Positions 1-8,394 of a stretch of DNA of 21,596 nt are shown piece by piece. Positions within the stretch are counted from its first letter, which is position 1, and the number at the start of each line of letters is the position of its first letter. The notes below the pieces were generated by a model. It was given only the letters and a program-made list of their open reading frames with translations. It was not told the origin of the DNA and did not search any database. The position numbers and the translations under genes were made by a program. Origin of the DNA: Bacteroidales bacterium (lineage in GTDB: Bacteria > Bacteroidota > Bacteroidia > Bacteroidales > Tenuifilaceae); assembly GCA_003531155.1 (NCBI GenBank), contig DQHR01000033.1, positions 70,668-92,263 on the forward strand. Direction: 5' to 3'.

Positions 1-142
1 GGTGGGTTTGCTGTTGGTGGTCTTACCGGAAAAGCCACATCTGATTATTTTCTTATTACCCCTGATAGTGCACGAGTACGTCTAAATGACGCTGTTAAAG
101 GAGCTAAAGGTGGGTTTGCTGTTGGTGGTCTTACCGGAAAAG
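1..142 (+). repeat. Identical 34-bp direct repeats, 108-bp period, in the stalk of the fibre gene
   Basis: Bases 1-34 and 109-142 are identical over 34 bp, beginning ggtgggtttgctgttggtgg. The 108-bp period is 36 codons, so the protein repeat stays in frame. Identity at third codon positions indicates recent duplication or gene conversion. More copies probably lie upstream of the window. Confidence 0.85.
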
Positions 143-2787
143 GTCCATCAAATTATATGCAACTAACGCCTGATAACTATTTCATTGGCCACCTAAGTGG
201 TAGCAAAACAACAACTGGTTTGTATAACTCATTCTTTGGTTACCAAGCAGGTGCATCGAATACATCAGGTAGTAGCAACGTTTTTGTAGGACATACTGCA
301 GGATACACAAACAGTACATCAAGTAATAATGTTTTTATTGGCTATGAAAGTGGCTATACCTCTAATAGTTCCTTAGGTGGCAATGTTCTCATAGGCTATC
401 AAACTGGTAGAAATAGTACAACCCAATCATTCAACTCGATTGTTGGTTATCAGGCAGGTATGAACAATACAGGAAACTATAACTCATTCTACGGTTATAA
501 TACTGGGAATAACAACTCTGGAAGCTACAATTCATTTTATGGCTTTAATACTGGTAATACAAATTCAGGTAGTTGGAACGCTTTCTATGGGTGGAATTCG
601 GGTACTACAAACACAGGAAACTATAACTCGTTTTATGGACCCTATTCAGGGTTTAACAACGATGGCGTTTCAAACTCATTCTTTGGATATTATAGTGGAT
701 ATTCAAATCAAGGTGGTTCCGATAACGTTTTTATGGGTAATCAATCAGGATATAGGAATACAACAGGAGGTGGTAACGTATTCTTAGGTTACCAAGCAGG
801 TAGCTATAACAATACACCATCAAATAATGTGTTCATTGGTTATAAAAGTGGATACTTTAACTCATACCCATCAGTAGCTCTTGGAGAAGGCGCATCAAAC
901 ACCTTCATTGGTCACGAAGCGGGGTATAATAATAGAACTGGTTCAAAAAATGCCATTTTGGGATACTTTGCAGGTCATCAACTTACAAGCGGCTCATTTA
1001 ATGTGGCAATGGGTAATGTGGCAGGGTATAATATTACAACTGGAAACAATAACGTTTTTGTTGGCGACTCTGCTGGTTACTACAACACTATTGGTACATA
1101 CAACGTGTTTATTGGTGAGTCTGCTGGTAGCGGTATATCTACAGCAAGTGGTCACAACACAACATATAATACATTCATAGGTTTTAGGGTTGGCCGGAAA
1201 AATACAGGTAGTAATAACTCTTTCTATGGATATAACTCTGGCTATGCCAATACTGGGAGCAATAACTCATTCTATGGTATAAGTGCTGGTACTTATAACA
1301 CTGGAAACTATAATGCGTTCGTTGGAACTAATGCTGGATATAAGAATACTGGTAGCTACAATGCTTTCATTGGCTATAATGCTGGGTATAATAACCTAGC
1401 TGGGTCGAGCAACCTATTTATGGGATATCATACTGGCTACACAAACTCAACTGGGAATAATAACGTATTCCTTGGGAATTACAGTGGTTACTACAACACG
1501 ACCGGGGGAAACAACGTTTTAATTGGGTACCAAGCAGGGGTTCGAAATACAACTGCATCGAATAATATCATGTTTGGCTACTTCAGTGGTGCTTGGAACG
1601 AAACAGGTCAAAACAACACCTATATTGGTTACGAAAGCGGGTATAACAGCGGATACAACACCACATCAGATCCCAGCTACAATACTTTTATTGGGCATCA
1701 AACCGGTAAGTACAATCAAACAGGTGCTTTTAACACTTACCTCGGTTATCAGGCTGGTTATTCATCAACCTCGTTGTTTGGTACAGGAAATAATAACGTT
1801 GCACTTGGCTATCAGGCTGGATATAGTAATAATACTGGGAATGATAATATATTTATAGGGAGTAGCGCGGGAAGAGTAAACTCAACAGGACACGACAACG
1901 TATTATTAGGAAATTTAGCAGGTACTGCGAATACTACAGGAAATTACAATGTATTTATAGGTTCCGATGCTGGAAAGGCAAACACAACTGCTCAATATAA
2001 TACATTCGTTGGATATCAGACTGGAAGCAAAAATACAACCAATTCGGGTCAAACATTTGTTGGGTATAGCGCAGGTTATAACACCACTGGCGATAATAAT
2101 ACCTTTATGGGTCACATATCAGGCTACACTAATTCAACTGGGAATAATAATACCTATTACGGTTACGGTTCTGGGTATTCCAATTCAACCGGCAGCGGAA
2201 ACGTATTTCTTGGTTATCAGGCTGGGTATTCAGAAACAGGTTCAAGTAAGTTATATATCTCAAACTCTTCAACCTCAAGCCCATTAATTTGGGGTGATTT
2301 TGCAAATACTTACCTTAACTTAAATGCTAATGTTGGAATTGGAGTTTCATATTCATCGCTTTACGGCTTAAGAGTTGACGGTGGCACTAGCATATCTTAT
2401 TCCGCATATTTTTTTAAGGGTGCGTTTGCTGCAGGTAATGGCTTTGTGAGCGCTTCGGATAAAAGATGGAAAACCAATATCAATCCTATTGAGAATGCAC
2501 TCGATAAGGTTAACAAAATGCGAGGTGTAACTTATTTCTGGGATGCTGCCAATAACCCCGACAAGAGATTTGATAATAAACGCCATGTAGGAGTTATTGC
2601 TCAAGAGATTGAAGAAATTGTTCCTGAGTTAGTAATTACAGATGAAGAGGGTTACAAGGGAGTTAATTATGCACAAATATCTGCCGTTCTAATAGAGGCA
2701 ATTAAAGAACAACAAAAGCAAATCGAAGAGCAGCAGAAGCAAATCAAACTCCTAATGGAGGAAGTAGACAGATTAAAAACCAAGTAG
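1..2787 (+). CDS. Asn/Gly-rich ladder-repeat fibre protein with C-terminal peptidase S74 domain (5' partial)
   Basis: The reading frame is open from base 1, so the ATG at 157 is internal and the true N terminus lies upstream; 928 codons are visible. Residues 1-50 carry a 36-residue stalk repeat containing GGFAVGGLTGK and DYFLITPD. From about residue 60 to 750 there are about 40 units of 16-17 residues (pattern N-T-G-x-x-N-x-F-x-G-Y-x-[AST]-G-Y), interrupted only by a few longer units. After a linker (YISNSS, IWGDF) comes a peptidase S74 intramolecular chaperone domain from the ASDKRWK motif, with Ser at 819, through GVIAQEIEEIVPEL and VNYAQISAVLIEAIKEQ, ending in a short Gln/Glu/Lys coiled coil. 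In phage tail spikes S74 domains drive trimerisation and then cut themselves off just before the conserved Ser. By analogy this is probably a trimeric surface or secreted fibre whose repeats form a beta-roll or beta-helix. The family call is firm; role (adhesin, matrix) and trimer state are inferred. Confidence 0.85.
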   Translation, partial: GGFAVGGLTGKATSDYFLITPDSARVRLNDAVKGAKGGFAVGGLTGKGPSNYMQLTPDNYFIGHLSGSKTTTGLYNSFFGYQAGASNTSGSSNVFVGHTAGYTNSTSSNNVFIGYESGYTSNSSLGGNVLIGYQTGRNSTTQSFNSIVGYQAGMNNTGNYNSFYGYNTGNNNSGSYNSFYGFNTGNTNSGSWNAFYGWNSGTTNTGNYNSFYGPYSGFNNDGVSNSFFGYYSGYSNQGGSDNVFMGNQSGYRNTTGGGNVFLGYQAGSYNNTPSNNVFIGYKSGYFNSYPSVALGEGASNTFIGHEAGYNNRTGSKNAILGYFAGHQLTSGSFNVAMGNVAGYNITTGNNNVFVGDSAGYYNTIGTYNVFIGESAGSGISTASGHNTTYNTFIGFRVGRKNTGSNNSFYGYNSGYANTGSNNSFYGISAGTYNTGNYNAFVGTNAGYKNTGSYNAFIGYNAGYNNLAGSSNLFMGYHTGYTNSTGNNNVFLGNYSGYYNTTGGNNVLIGYQAGVRNTTASNNIMFGYFSGAWNETGQNNTYIGYESGYNSGYNTTSDPSYNTFIGHQTGKYNQTGAFNTYLGYQAGYSSTSLFGTGNNNVALGYQAGYSNNTGNDNIFIGSSAGRVNSTGHDNVLLGNLAGTANTTGNYNVFIGSDAGKANTTAQYNTFVGYQTGSKNTTNSGQTFVGYSAGYNTTGDNNTFMGHISGYTNSTGNNNTYYGYGSGYSNSTGSGNVFLGYQAGYSETGSSKLYISNSSTSSPLIWGDFANTYLNLNANVGIGVSYSSLYGLRVDGGTSISYSAYFFKGAFAAGNGFVSASDKRWKTNINPIENALDKVNKMRGVTYFWDAANNPDKRFDNKRHVGVIAQEIEEIVPELVITDEEGYKGVNYAQISAVLIEAIKEQQKQIEEQQKQIKLLMEEVDRLKTK
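200..2240 (+). repeat. About 40 degenerate in-frame coding repeats of 48-51 bp
   Basis: These are the DNA units coding the ladder repeats of the fibre protein. Each encodes a block ending in an F/I/L-x-G-Y-x-[AST]-G turn. Units of the NSFYG subtype cluster at about 475-700 and again at about 1200-1320, suggesting duplication of multi-unit blocks and not only single-unit slippage. A few longer units (near 860-910, 1130-1190, 1640-1690 and 1765-1800) carry insertions of 4-7 residues. Copies are diverged at DNA level, so this is an old coding repeat, not a CRISPR array or satellite. Confidence 0.8.
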
Positions 2788-2820
2788 TTTTATGTAAAAG
2801 TTCTTCTCAATTGAATTTTA

Positions 2821-2861
2821 GAAGACCCAAGTTGATGAACCTTGGGTCTTCTCTCTTTTTT
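2821..2861 (+). terminator. Intrinsic terminator after the fibre gene
   Basis: A perfect 11-bp inverted repeat (gaagacccaag at 2821-2831 and cttgggtcttc at 2841-2851) encloses a 9-nt loop and is followed by tctctttttt. It sits 33 bp after the stop codon and separates the fibre gene from the downstream phosphatase gene. Confidence 0.9.
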
Positions 2862-2905
2862 ACCAAAATTGTTAATAATCACAATCTTTTATGAAAAACG
2901 TTTAA

Positions 2906-2913
2906 TAGATTTG
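2906..2913 (+). promoter_or_regulatory. Putative Bacteroidota -7 element (tagatttg)
   Basis: tagatttg fits the TAnnTTTG -7 consensus and lies between the upstream terminator and the phosphatase start, implying a leader of about 70 nt. No convincing -33 TTG box is seen at the usual spacing, so the call rests on one element and its position. Confidence 0.4.
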
Positions 2914-2990
2914 TAATCTTTTCGTTATTATTCGATTATTAGTATTTAAAAAAAGCGTATTTTTAAAAATCATTCATATTAGGCTTTGAA

Positions 2991-5900
2991 ATGAAATTTT
3001 TCAGAATCTCTTTACTGTTGATAATATGCAGTTTATCTGCCATTGGACAAGTAAATAAACTTGGACATCCTATCATAAGAAACTTCACACCAGAGGAGAC
3101 TGGGGGTATGGAGCAAAATTGGTCTATTGCTCAAGATAGTAGAGGTGTCATGTATTTTGGGAATCAAGATGCTAAAGGTGTACTTGAATACGATGGTAAA
3201 ACATGGCGAAGTATTCCAATCCCGAATAACTCATATATACTATCTCTTGTGAGGGATGATGAGGGTGTTATATACGTTGGTGCTGTTGGCGATTTTGGCT
3301 ATCTTGCTCCCGACAATCAAGGTAAAATGCAATTTGTTTCTCTAAATGATCTAAAAAAAGATAGTATAAAATTTTCAAATGTATGGAAGACATATTATCA
3401 CAAAGGTAGAGTTATCTTCTCTTCTGGTCAGTACATCATTGCTTACGATAAGAAATCTATAAAAGTAATTGACTGCGGGGAACAAACAGAAAATTATTAT
3501 TTTTTCTCTTTTTGTGTAAACGATCATCTTTACATTGGTAGTTTTAAAAAAGGATTAAGAGAGGTTATAAATGATTCGGTTGTTGATGCTCCAAATGGTA
3601 ATTTCTTTGAAAAAAAATCCATCTATTTTATGCTCCCTGATGGCTCTGATCATGCCATAGTAGGTACAACTGAAGGCTTTTTTAGATATAACTTAACCAC
3701 AGGGAAATCAACTCCTTTTAACGATAAGAGTAATTTAATTAACGGACTTCTTGATGAATCATATCCTTATCATGCAATTGTAAGTAATAATGGTAATTAT
3801 AGCTTTGCTTTTCCACAATCTTCTAAATTTAATCTTTTAGAGGTAGGAAAAGATCTCAATACCAATGAAGCACTAAATCCAAGTATTGGATTAAAGGATG
3901 GTTCGATTACATACATTTACCGTTCATCTGAAAATACTTCAGACCCCATTTGGCTTACTCATTTCTATGGCATATCAAGAGCCGAAATACAGTCTCCCTT
4001 CCGCAGATTTGGAGAGGAATCTGGTCTTAGCGGACTAATAAACGATGTTATACGTTTTAATGGTGATTTATATATTGGTACCTTTAATGGCCTTTTTAAA
4101 CAAACAGTAGAGAATGGTTTTATTAAGTTTATACCAACAAATATAACTGCCACTGTATGGTCATTCGCAATATTTAATAATCCTATTTCTGGTAAAAAAT
4201 CATTGATTATTGGCTCAGATAGCGGATTATATGAGATTAAAGAAGATGGAAAAATTGTTTCTATAAGTGAAAAATATAAAAATATAATTACTATCTGTGG
4301 TTATTATATTTATCCTTCTAAAATTAACCCATTGAGAATATATGTAGGAGAGAAAGCAGGAATAACTGCATTTGACTATGTTAATGGAAGTTGGAAACTT
4401 GATGATAGAAAAAGATTCTTCGAGAAAGAGATAAAATATAATATAAAAAGTATTGGTGAAGATAGTTTAGGAAATTTGTGGCTTGCAACTTATGTCAATG
4501 GATTAGTAAAATTAAGTGATAATATTTCTAAGTTAGAATTTTTTAGTGCTGAAAGTGGACTTCCTACAAGTCAAGGAATTCAAATCATTAGCGATAAAAA
4601 TTTATTATTTGCCACAAATAATGGTTTTTATAAATTCAACTACAATACAAAGAAGTTTGTACAAACAGGACTACCTGGTGATTCGACAAACTTTCTTGAT
4701 TATGGAATTTATAGATTCTCAAAAGCAGGAAGAGGATTTATCTTAGCTTGCTTTGACAAAGAATCAAACTGGATTCAATATGCAGAACTAGATAGTAACA
4801 AAAGGTATGTTCTGAATAATATTCCTTTTAAAAGATTACCTGATAAACAAAGTGATGCAATATACTACGATAATGGGATTATTTGGATAAGCTGTGCAAA
4901 GGAACTTTATAGCTATAACCCTAATACAAAAAGAAATTATAGCCTCCCATATAATGCGCTTATTCGCAAAGTTAAAGTTCTTTCAAAAGAAGATACAATT
5001 CTTTTTAACGGAGCGTCATACTACAAAAATGGTTTTAATAAAAATATTGTATCGTTAATCCAAAGCCCCGAACAAATTCATAAGCTGCCTTACCGTTTCA
5101 ATCGATTAGTATTTGAGTACAGTGCAACGTTTTATGAAAAGGAGGAGGATACCGAATTCAGCTACTTCCTCGAAGGATCAGATGATAGCTGGTCGTTATG
5201 GAATAAAAAAGCTGAAGCAACTTATACCAACCTTCGCGAAGGGAATTATACTTTTAAAGTTAAGGCTCGTAACATTTATGGTACAGAAAGTACAATTGCT
5301 GAGTATAAATTTTCTATTGCTCCACCCTGGTATCGAACCATTTTAGCATGGATACTTTATTCCATAGCATTTATCCTCGTTCTTTGGATCTTCATCCGTT
5401 GGAATACACGTCGCCTTATTGCTGAAAAAGAGGAACTCGAAAAAATTGTTAAGGAGCGAACCGCTGAGGTTGTTGCTCAAAAGGATGAGATTGAAGTTCA
5501 AAAAGAACAGATATCTATCCAAAACGAGGAGATAAAGAGTAGTATTCATTATGCTAGCCGTATCCAAGGAGCAATTCTTACACCAAACGAACAGATTGAT
5601 CAAATCTTCAACGAGTACTTTATACTATTTCTACCTCGCGATATCGTTAGTGGTGATTTTTACTGGGTATCAAAAGTTGGTAGTAAAAAGATTTGCGTTG
5701 TTGCCGATTGTACAGGGCATGGCGTACCCGGCGGGTTTATGAGCATGCTGGGCATGTCGTTTATCAACCAAATAGTTAATAAAGGAGCTTGGACTCAAGC
5801 TGGTGATATTCTCAATCAACTTAGAGCCTCTATAATTCATGCCTTGCATCAAACGGGTGAAGTAGGTGGTAGTAAGGATGGAATGGACATAGCAATTTAT

Positions 5901-6281
5901 GTTATTGACGAGGCAACAAACACGCTCGAATTCTCAGGTGCAAATAACCCGTTAATCCATATCCGTGGAGAGGAGCTCAACCACATTAAAGGCGATAAGA
6001 TGCCAATCGGAATCCACATGAGAGCCAATGAATCGTTTGCTACAACAACCATACAACTCGAACCGAGCGATTGTTTATATACCTTCTCCGATGGGTATGC
6101 CGACCAATTTGGTGGCCCCGATCAGCGCAAGTTTATGATTAAGAACCTCAAAGATCTTTTGCTTGAGATTCATAAAAAACCAATGGCTGAGCAGCATGAA
6201 ATTCTTCATAAAACCTTACTCGATTGGCATGGCGACTCACCTCGTATCGACGATGTGGTTTTAATGGGTGTAAAAATCTGA
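2991..6281 (+). CDS. Periplasmic propeller / Y_Y_Y sensor fused to SpoIIE-type PP2C serine phosphatase
   Basis: This 1096-residue one-protein signal transducer has an N-terminal signal peptide (MKFFRISLLLIICSLSAIGQ). Residues of about 25-690 form a propeller of the two-component-regulator type (NWSIAQDSRGVMYFG, LEYDGKTWR, LWLATYVNGLVKL). About 698-775 is a Y_Y_Y (triple tyrosine) domain, about 783-803 a single transmembrane helix, and about 810-860 a coiled coil with the SIHYASRIQGAIL linker helix. About 875-1096 is the PP2C domain. Metal-binding acidic residues are visible in VSGDFYW, VADCTGHGVPGGFMSML, FSDGYADQFGG and IDDVVLMGV. No histidine-kinase or receiver domain is present. Family knowledge: such phosphatases usually act on anti-anti-sigma or related phosphoproteins; neither ligand nor target can be read from the sequence. 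There is a terminator and promoter upstream, and the next gene begins 30 bp downstream, so co-transcription is possible. Confidence 0.88.
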   Translation: MKFFRISLLLIICSLSAIGQVNKLGHPIIRNFTPEETGGMEQNWSIAQDSRGVMYFGNQDAKGVLEYDGKTWRSIPIPNNSYILSLVRDDEGVIYVGAVGDFGYLAPDNQGKMQFVSLNDLKKDSIKFSNVWKTYYHKGRVIFSSGQYIIAYDKKSIKVIDCGEQTENYYFFSFCVNDHLYIGSFKKGLREVINDSVVDAPNGNFFEKKSIYFMLPDGSDHAIVGTTEGFFRYNLTTGKSTPFNDKSNLINGLLDESYPYHAIVSNNGNYSFAFPQSSKFNLLEVGKDLNTNEALNPSIGLKDGSITYIYRSSENTSDPIWLTHFYGISRAEIQSPFRRFGEESGLSGLINDVIRFNGDLYIGTFNGLFKQTVENGFIKFIPTNITATVWSFAIFNNPISGKKSLIIGSDSGLYEIKEDGKIVSISEKYKNIITICGYYIYPSKINPLRIYVGEKAGITAFDYVNGSWKLDDRKRFFEKEIKYNIKSIGEDSLGNLWLATYVNGLVKLSDNISKLEFFSAESGLPTSQGIQIISDKNLLFATNNGFYKFNYNTKKFVQTGLPGDSTNFLDYGIYRFSKAGRGFILACFDKESNWIQYAELDSNKRYVLNNIPFKRLPDKQSDAIYYDNGIIWISCAKELYSYNPNTKRNYSLPYNALIRKVKVLSKEDTILFNGASYYKNGFNKNIVSLIQSPEQIHKLPYRFNRLVFEYSATFYEKEEDTEFSYFLEGSDDSWSLWNKKAEATYTNLREGNYTFKVKARNIYGTESTIAEYKFSIAPPWYRTILAWILYSIAFILVLWIFIRWNTRRLIAEKEELEKIVKERTAEVVAQKDEIEVQKEQISIQNEEIKSSIHYASRIQGAILTPNEQIDQIFNEYFILFLPRDIVSGDFYWVSKVGSKKICVVADCTGHGVPGGFMSMLGMSFINQIVNKGAWTQAGDILNQLRASIIHALHQTGEVGGSKDGMDIAIYVIDEATNTLEFSGANNPLIHIRGEELNHIKGDKMPIGIHMRANESFATTTIQLEPSDCLYTFSDGYADQFGGPDQRKFMIKNLKDLLLEIHKKPMAEQHEILHKTLLDWHGDSPRIDDVVLMGVKI

Positions 6282-6311
6282 TTTTTATAATAACTTAATT
6301 AATCTATTTTT

Positions 6312-7892
6312 ATGGATAACTCAACAGTTAACTTGATATATCTTTTCTTAAAAAAAAATAATATTAATATAAATTCAAATGAACTAGAATTACAGCTTAT
6401 AAGTGATCCATCTTTCCCCAGTTTAAACTCTATTACTGGAGTTCTGGATCACTTTTCGATCAGTCATGGTGCTTTGAGAATTCCTAAAACAATCGATAAT
6501 ATCACTCAATTACCCAACTATAGTTTGATTCATATTAAAGTTAAAGATTATGAAGGTTTAGGATTATTTTTTAAAGACAAGCATGGATATCAGATACTCT
6601 ATAATGGGCATAAGCACTTTTTTATTTTAGATACTATATTGAATATCTGGACGGGAATTGTAATTATTCTTGATCATTCAGAACAACATTTAAACTATTC
6701 AAAGAAGAAATCCTACAAGAAAACTTTCATTTATTTGCTCTTTACTCTACTATCAGTATATTTCATTTATGATTCGAACCTTTTCCAAATTACACATTAT
6801 TTATTAACAATAATTGGGGTTGCTGTAAGCATACTAATAATACAATATGAATTGGGTGAACAATCATTTATTCTTGACAAGTTATGTTCCGATGAAAATA
6901 AGTCGTCCAACTGTAATGCTGTAATGAATTCATCGGGAGCAAGACTATTAAACTCATTAAAACTAAGCGATGTTGGATTAATATATTTTATGTCAATACT
7001 TCTTAATTGGTTACTTTTAAAATTCAATTCGTTCAATATTAATTATACATCAATAATCTTATTAACTACTTTAGCGATTCCATTTACTTTCTACTCCATT
7101 TTCTATCAGTATAAAGTTGTTAAACATTGGTGTCCACTATGTTTAAGTGTTGTTTTAGTACTTTGGCTTCAGTTTGTTTCTGTGTTTTTTAATGTCGATA
7201 ACTGGAAATTATTTCATCTTGATCTCAAAGGTAGTTTGGTTACAATTACATGCTTTTGCTTAGTATTTACCCTTTGGCGTTTAATTAAAGTTTTACTTGA
7301 TGAAAGAACCAAATTGCGCTATTCTAGATTAAGACATTTTAAATTGAATAGAAATTATAAGGTTTTTAAATCTTTGGTATCCGAAAATCGAATTGTAAAT
7401 ACATTAATCAACGATTGCAACGAGATAGTTTTGGGGAATAAATCGGAAAATGCCTTACTAAATATTGTTGTTATTACAAATCCAACTTGTGGGGCCTGCA
7501 AGGAGGCGCACCGTTTAATCGATCTTCTTTTAAAAAGAAATGATAACAGGATAAAGATTCTTATCAGATTTGCTGTAAATGTTGAAATTAAGAATATTGG
7601 TGCAGATATGTCACTAAAATTACTTGAAATTTTTGATAACCTTGGTGAGGCAAATTTTTTAAAAGCATTTGAAGAAATTTATACCCTATCATATAAAAAA
7701 TGGATGAAAAAATGGGGTAAGAATATTGACCACAAATATTTTGATATACTATTAAAAGAAAAGGAATGGTGCAAAAATAATAATTTGAATTTTACTCCTG
7801 TTATTTTGGTAAATGGGCAACTTTATCCTGCGGAACTTGACAGAATAGATCTCGTTTACTTTGTTGATGATATCATAAATGAATTACAATAG
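6312..7892 (+). CDS. C39-like pseudopeptidase - VKOR - thioredoxin fusion membrane protein
   Basis: A 526-residue protein with three modules. Residues 1-120 resemble the peptidase C39 (double-glycine leader peptidase) fold, with SDPSFPSLNSITGVLDHF, then LPNYSLIHI and WTGIVIILD. There is no cysteine before residue 192, so the catalytic Cys is gone. About 135-340 is a multi-TM vitamin K epoxide reductase (VKOR) domain with loop Cys192 and Cys201 and the CPLC redox site at 274-277. About 375-526 is a thioredoxin domain with CGAC at 393-396 and a cis-proline region FTPV with Pro496. VKOR-thioredoxin fusions oxidise substrate thiols and pass electrons to quinone. The immediate downstream gene encodes a double-glycine peptide with six cysteines, so this protein is the likely disulfide-forming partner, with the C39-like domain perhaps binding the leader. 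Domain calls are firm; the partnership is inferred from order and composition. The gene is visibly more A/T-rich than its flanks. Confidence 0.85.
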   Translation: MDNSTVNLIYLFLKKNNININSNELELQLISDPSFPSLNSITGVLDHFSISHGALRIPKTIDNITQLPNYSLIHIKVKDYEGLGLFFKDKHGYQILYNGHKHFFILDTILNIWTGIVIILDHSEQHLNYSKKKSYKKTFIYLLFTLLSVYFIYDSNLFQITHYLLTIIGVAVSILIIQYELGEQSFILDKLCSDENKSSNCNAVMNSSGARLLNSLKLSDVGLIYFMSILLNWLLLKFNSFNINYTSIILLTTLAIPFTFYSIFYQYKVVKHWCPLCLSVVLVLWLQFVSVFFNVDNWKLFHLDLKGSLVTITCFCLVFTLWRLIKVLLDERTKLRYSRLRHFKLNRNYKVFKSLVSENRIVNTLINDCNEIVLGNKSENALLNIVVITNPTCGACKEAHRLIDLLLKRNDNRIKILIRFAVNVEIKNIGADMSLKLLEIFDNLGEANFLKAFEEIYTLSYKKWMKKWGKNIDHKYFDILLKEKEWCKNNNLNFTPVILVNGQLYPAELDRIDLVYFVDDIINELQ

Positions 7893-7924
7893 TAAAAACG
7901 AATTAAAATTACAATCTAATTCAC

Positions 7925-7932
7925 TACATTTG
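7925..7932 (+). promoter_or_regulatory. Putative -7 element (tacatttg) for the cysteine-rich peptide
   Basis: tacatttg is a full TAnnTTTG match in the 97-bp gap between the VKOR fusion and the peptide gene. It would give a leader of about 50 nt. No clear -33 box is seen. A private promoter would fit the need for much more peptide than membrane enzyme. Confidence 0.45.
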
Positions 7933-7989
7933 AAACTATAATGTTTTAACTATTAATAAGTTTAATGTTTAACCTTTAAAAGTAAAAAA

Positions 7990-8193
7990 ATGAAAAGTTT
8001 TAAAGAACTAAAAGATGCTTACGGTTTAAGCAAATCAGAACAAAAAAATATTGTTGGCGGTGATGCAACTAATCCTTGTAAAAGACAGTGGTGCGGAGGA
8101 GGGCTTGACTATTGTTTAGCGGGTTGTAATTGTCCTGGTGATAAAAATTTGAATACGAAATTATCTTGTACTTTTTATGTTCCAGGTTACTAG
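7990..8193 (+). CDS. Double-glycine-leader, six-cysteine bacteriocin- or knottin-like peptide precursor
   Basis: A 67-residue precursor. Residues 1-24 look like a class II bacteriocin-type leader: charged and hydrophobic, LSKSEQKNIVGG, ending in Gly23-Gly24. This leader type is common in Bacteroidota secreted peptides. The predicted 43-residue core holds six cysteines at 30, 35, 42, 46, 48 and 60, giving C-x4-C-x6-C-x3-C-x-C-x11-C, plus several glycines and a C-terminal VPGY. Six cysteines allow three disulfides; the C-x3-C-x-C centre resembles inhibitor cystine-knot peptides. The VKOR-thioredoxin fusion directly upstream is a fitting oxidase. No C39 ABC exporter is present in the window, so cleavage and export must come from elsewhere. 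Activity (bacteriocin, signal, inhibitor) is unknown. The gene has its own likely promoter and a hairpin after it. Confidence 0.8.
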   Translation: MKSFKELKDAYGLSKSEQKNIVGGDATNPCKRQWCGGGLDYCLAGCNCPGDKNLNTKLSCTFYVPGY

Positions 8194-8224
8194 CACGATA
8201 GTTTCTATTATTTTTTTAACCAAA

Positions 8225-8251
8225 AGGGGTTGGCTTTAAGAGTTAGCCCCT
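8225..8251 (+). terminator. Probable terminator hairpin after the peptide gene
   Basis: aggggttggct and agttagcccct can pair over 11 positions (three G-T/U wobbles) around a 5-nt loop. It is followed by an AT-rich tract with a weak T run (attattttt) about 12 nt later. The T run is not immediately adjacent, so termination efficiency is uncertain. Confidence 0.5.
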
Positions 8252-8394
8252 ATACCATTTAATTATTTTTATATATCTTATTAATTAGTTTAGATATTTA
8301 TAGATAAGACAGTTAATGAAATTATACAACAGATATTTATTCTAATTAATTTTGCAACATATTTTTGATTTCTAATAATTAGTTTAGGAATTAC

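Noticed and set aside
200..2240. Regular short repeats that could look like a CRISPR array
   Set aside because: The repeats are contiguous, diverged, in coding frame and without unique spacers.
539..2287. Several other-frame + strand ORFs and one minus-strand ORF (1915-2115) inside the fibre gene
   Set aside because: They exist because the in-frame repeat is low in stop codons in other frames; none has its own start region or family match.
8318..8344. Tiny ATG ORF after the Cys-rich peptide as a second peptide
   Set aside because: It is only 8 codons long with no leader, glycine pair or cysteine.
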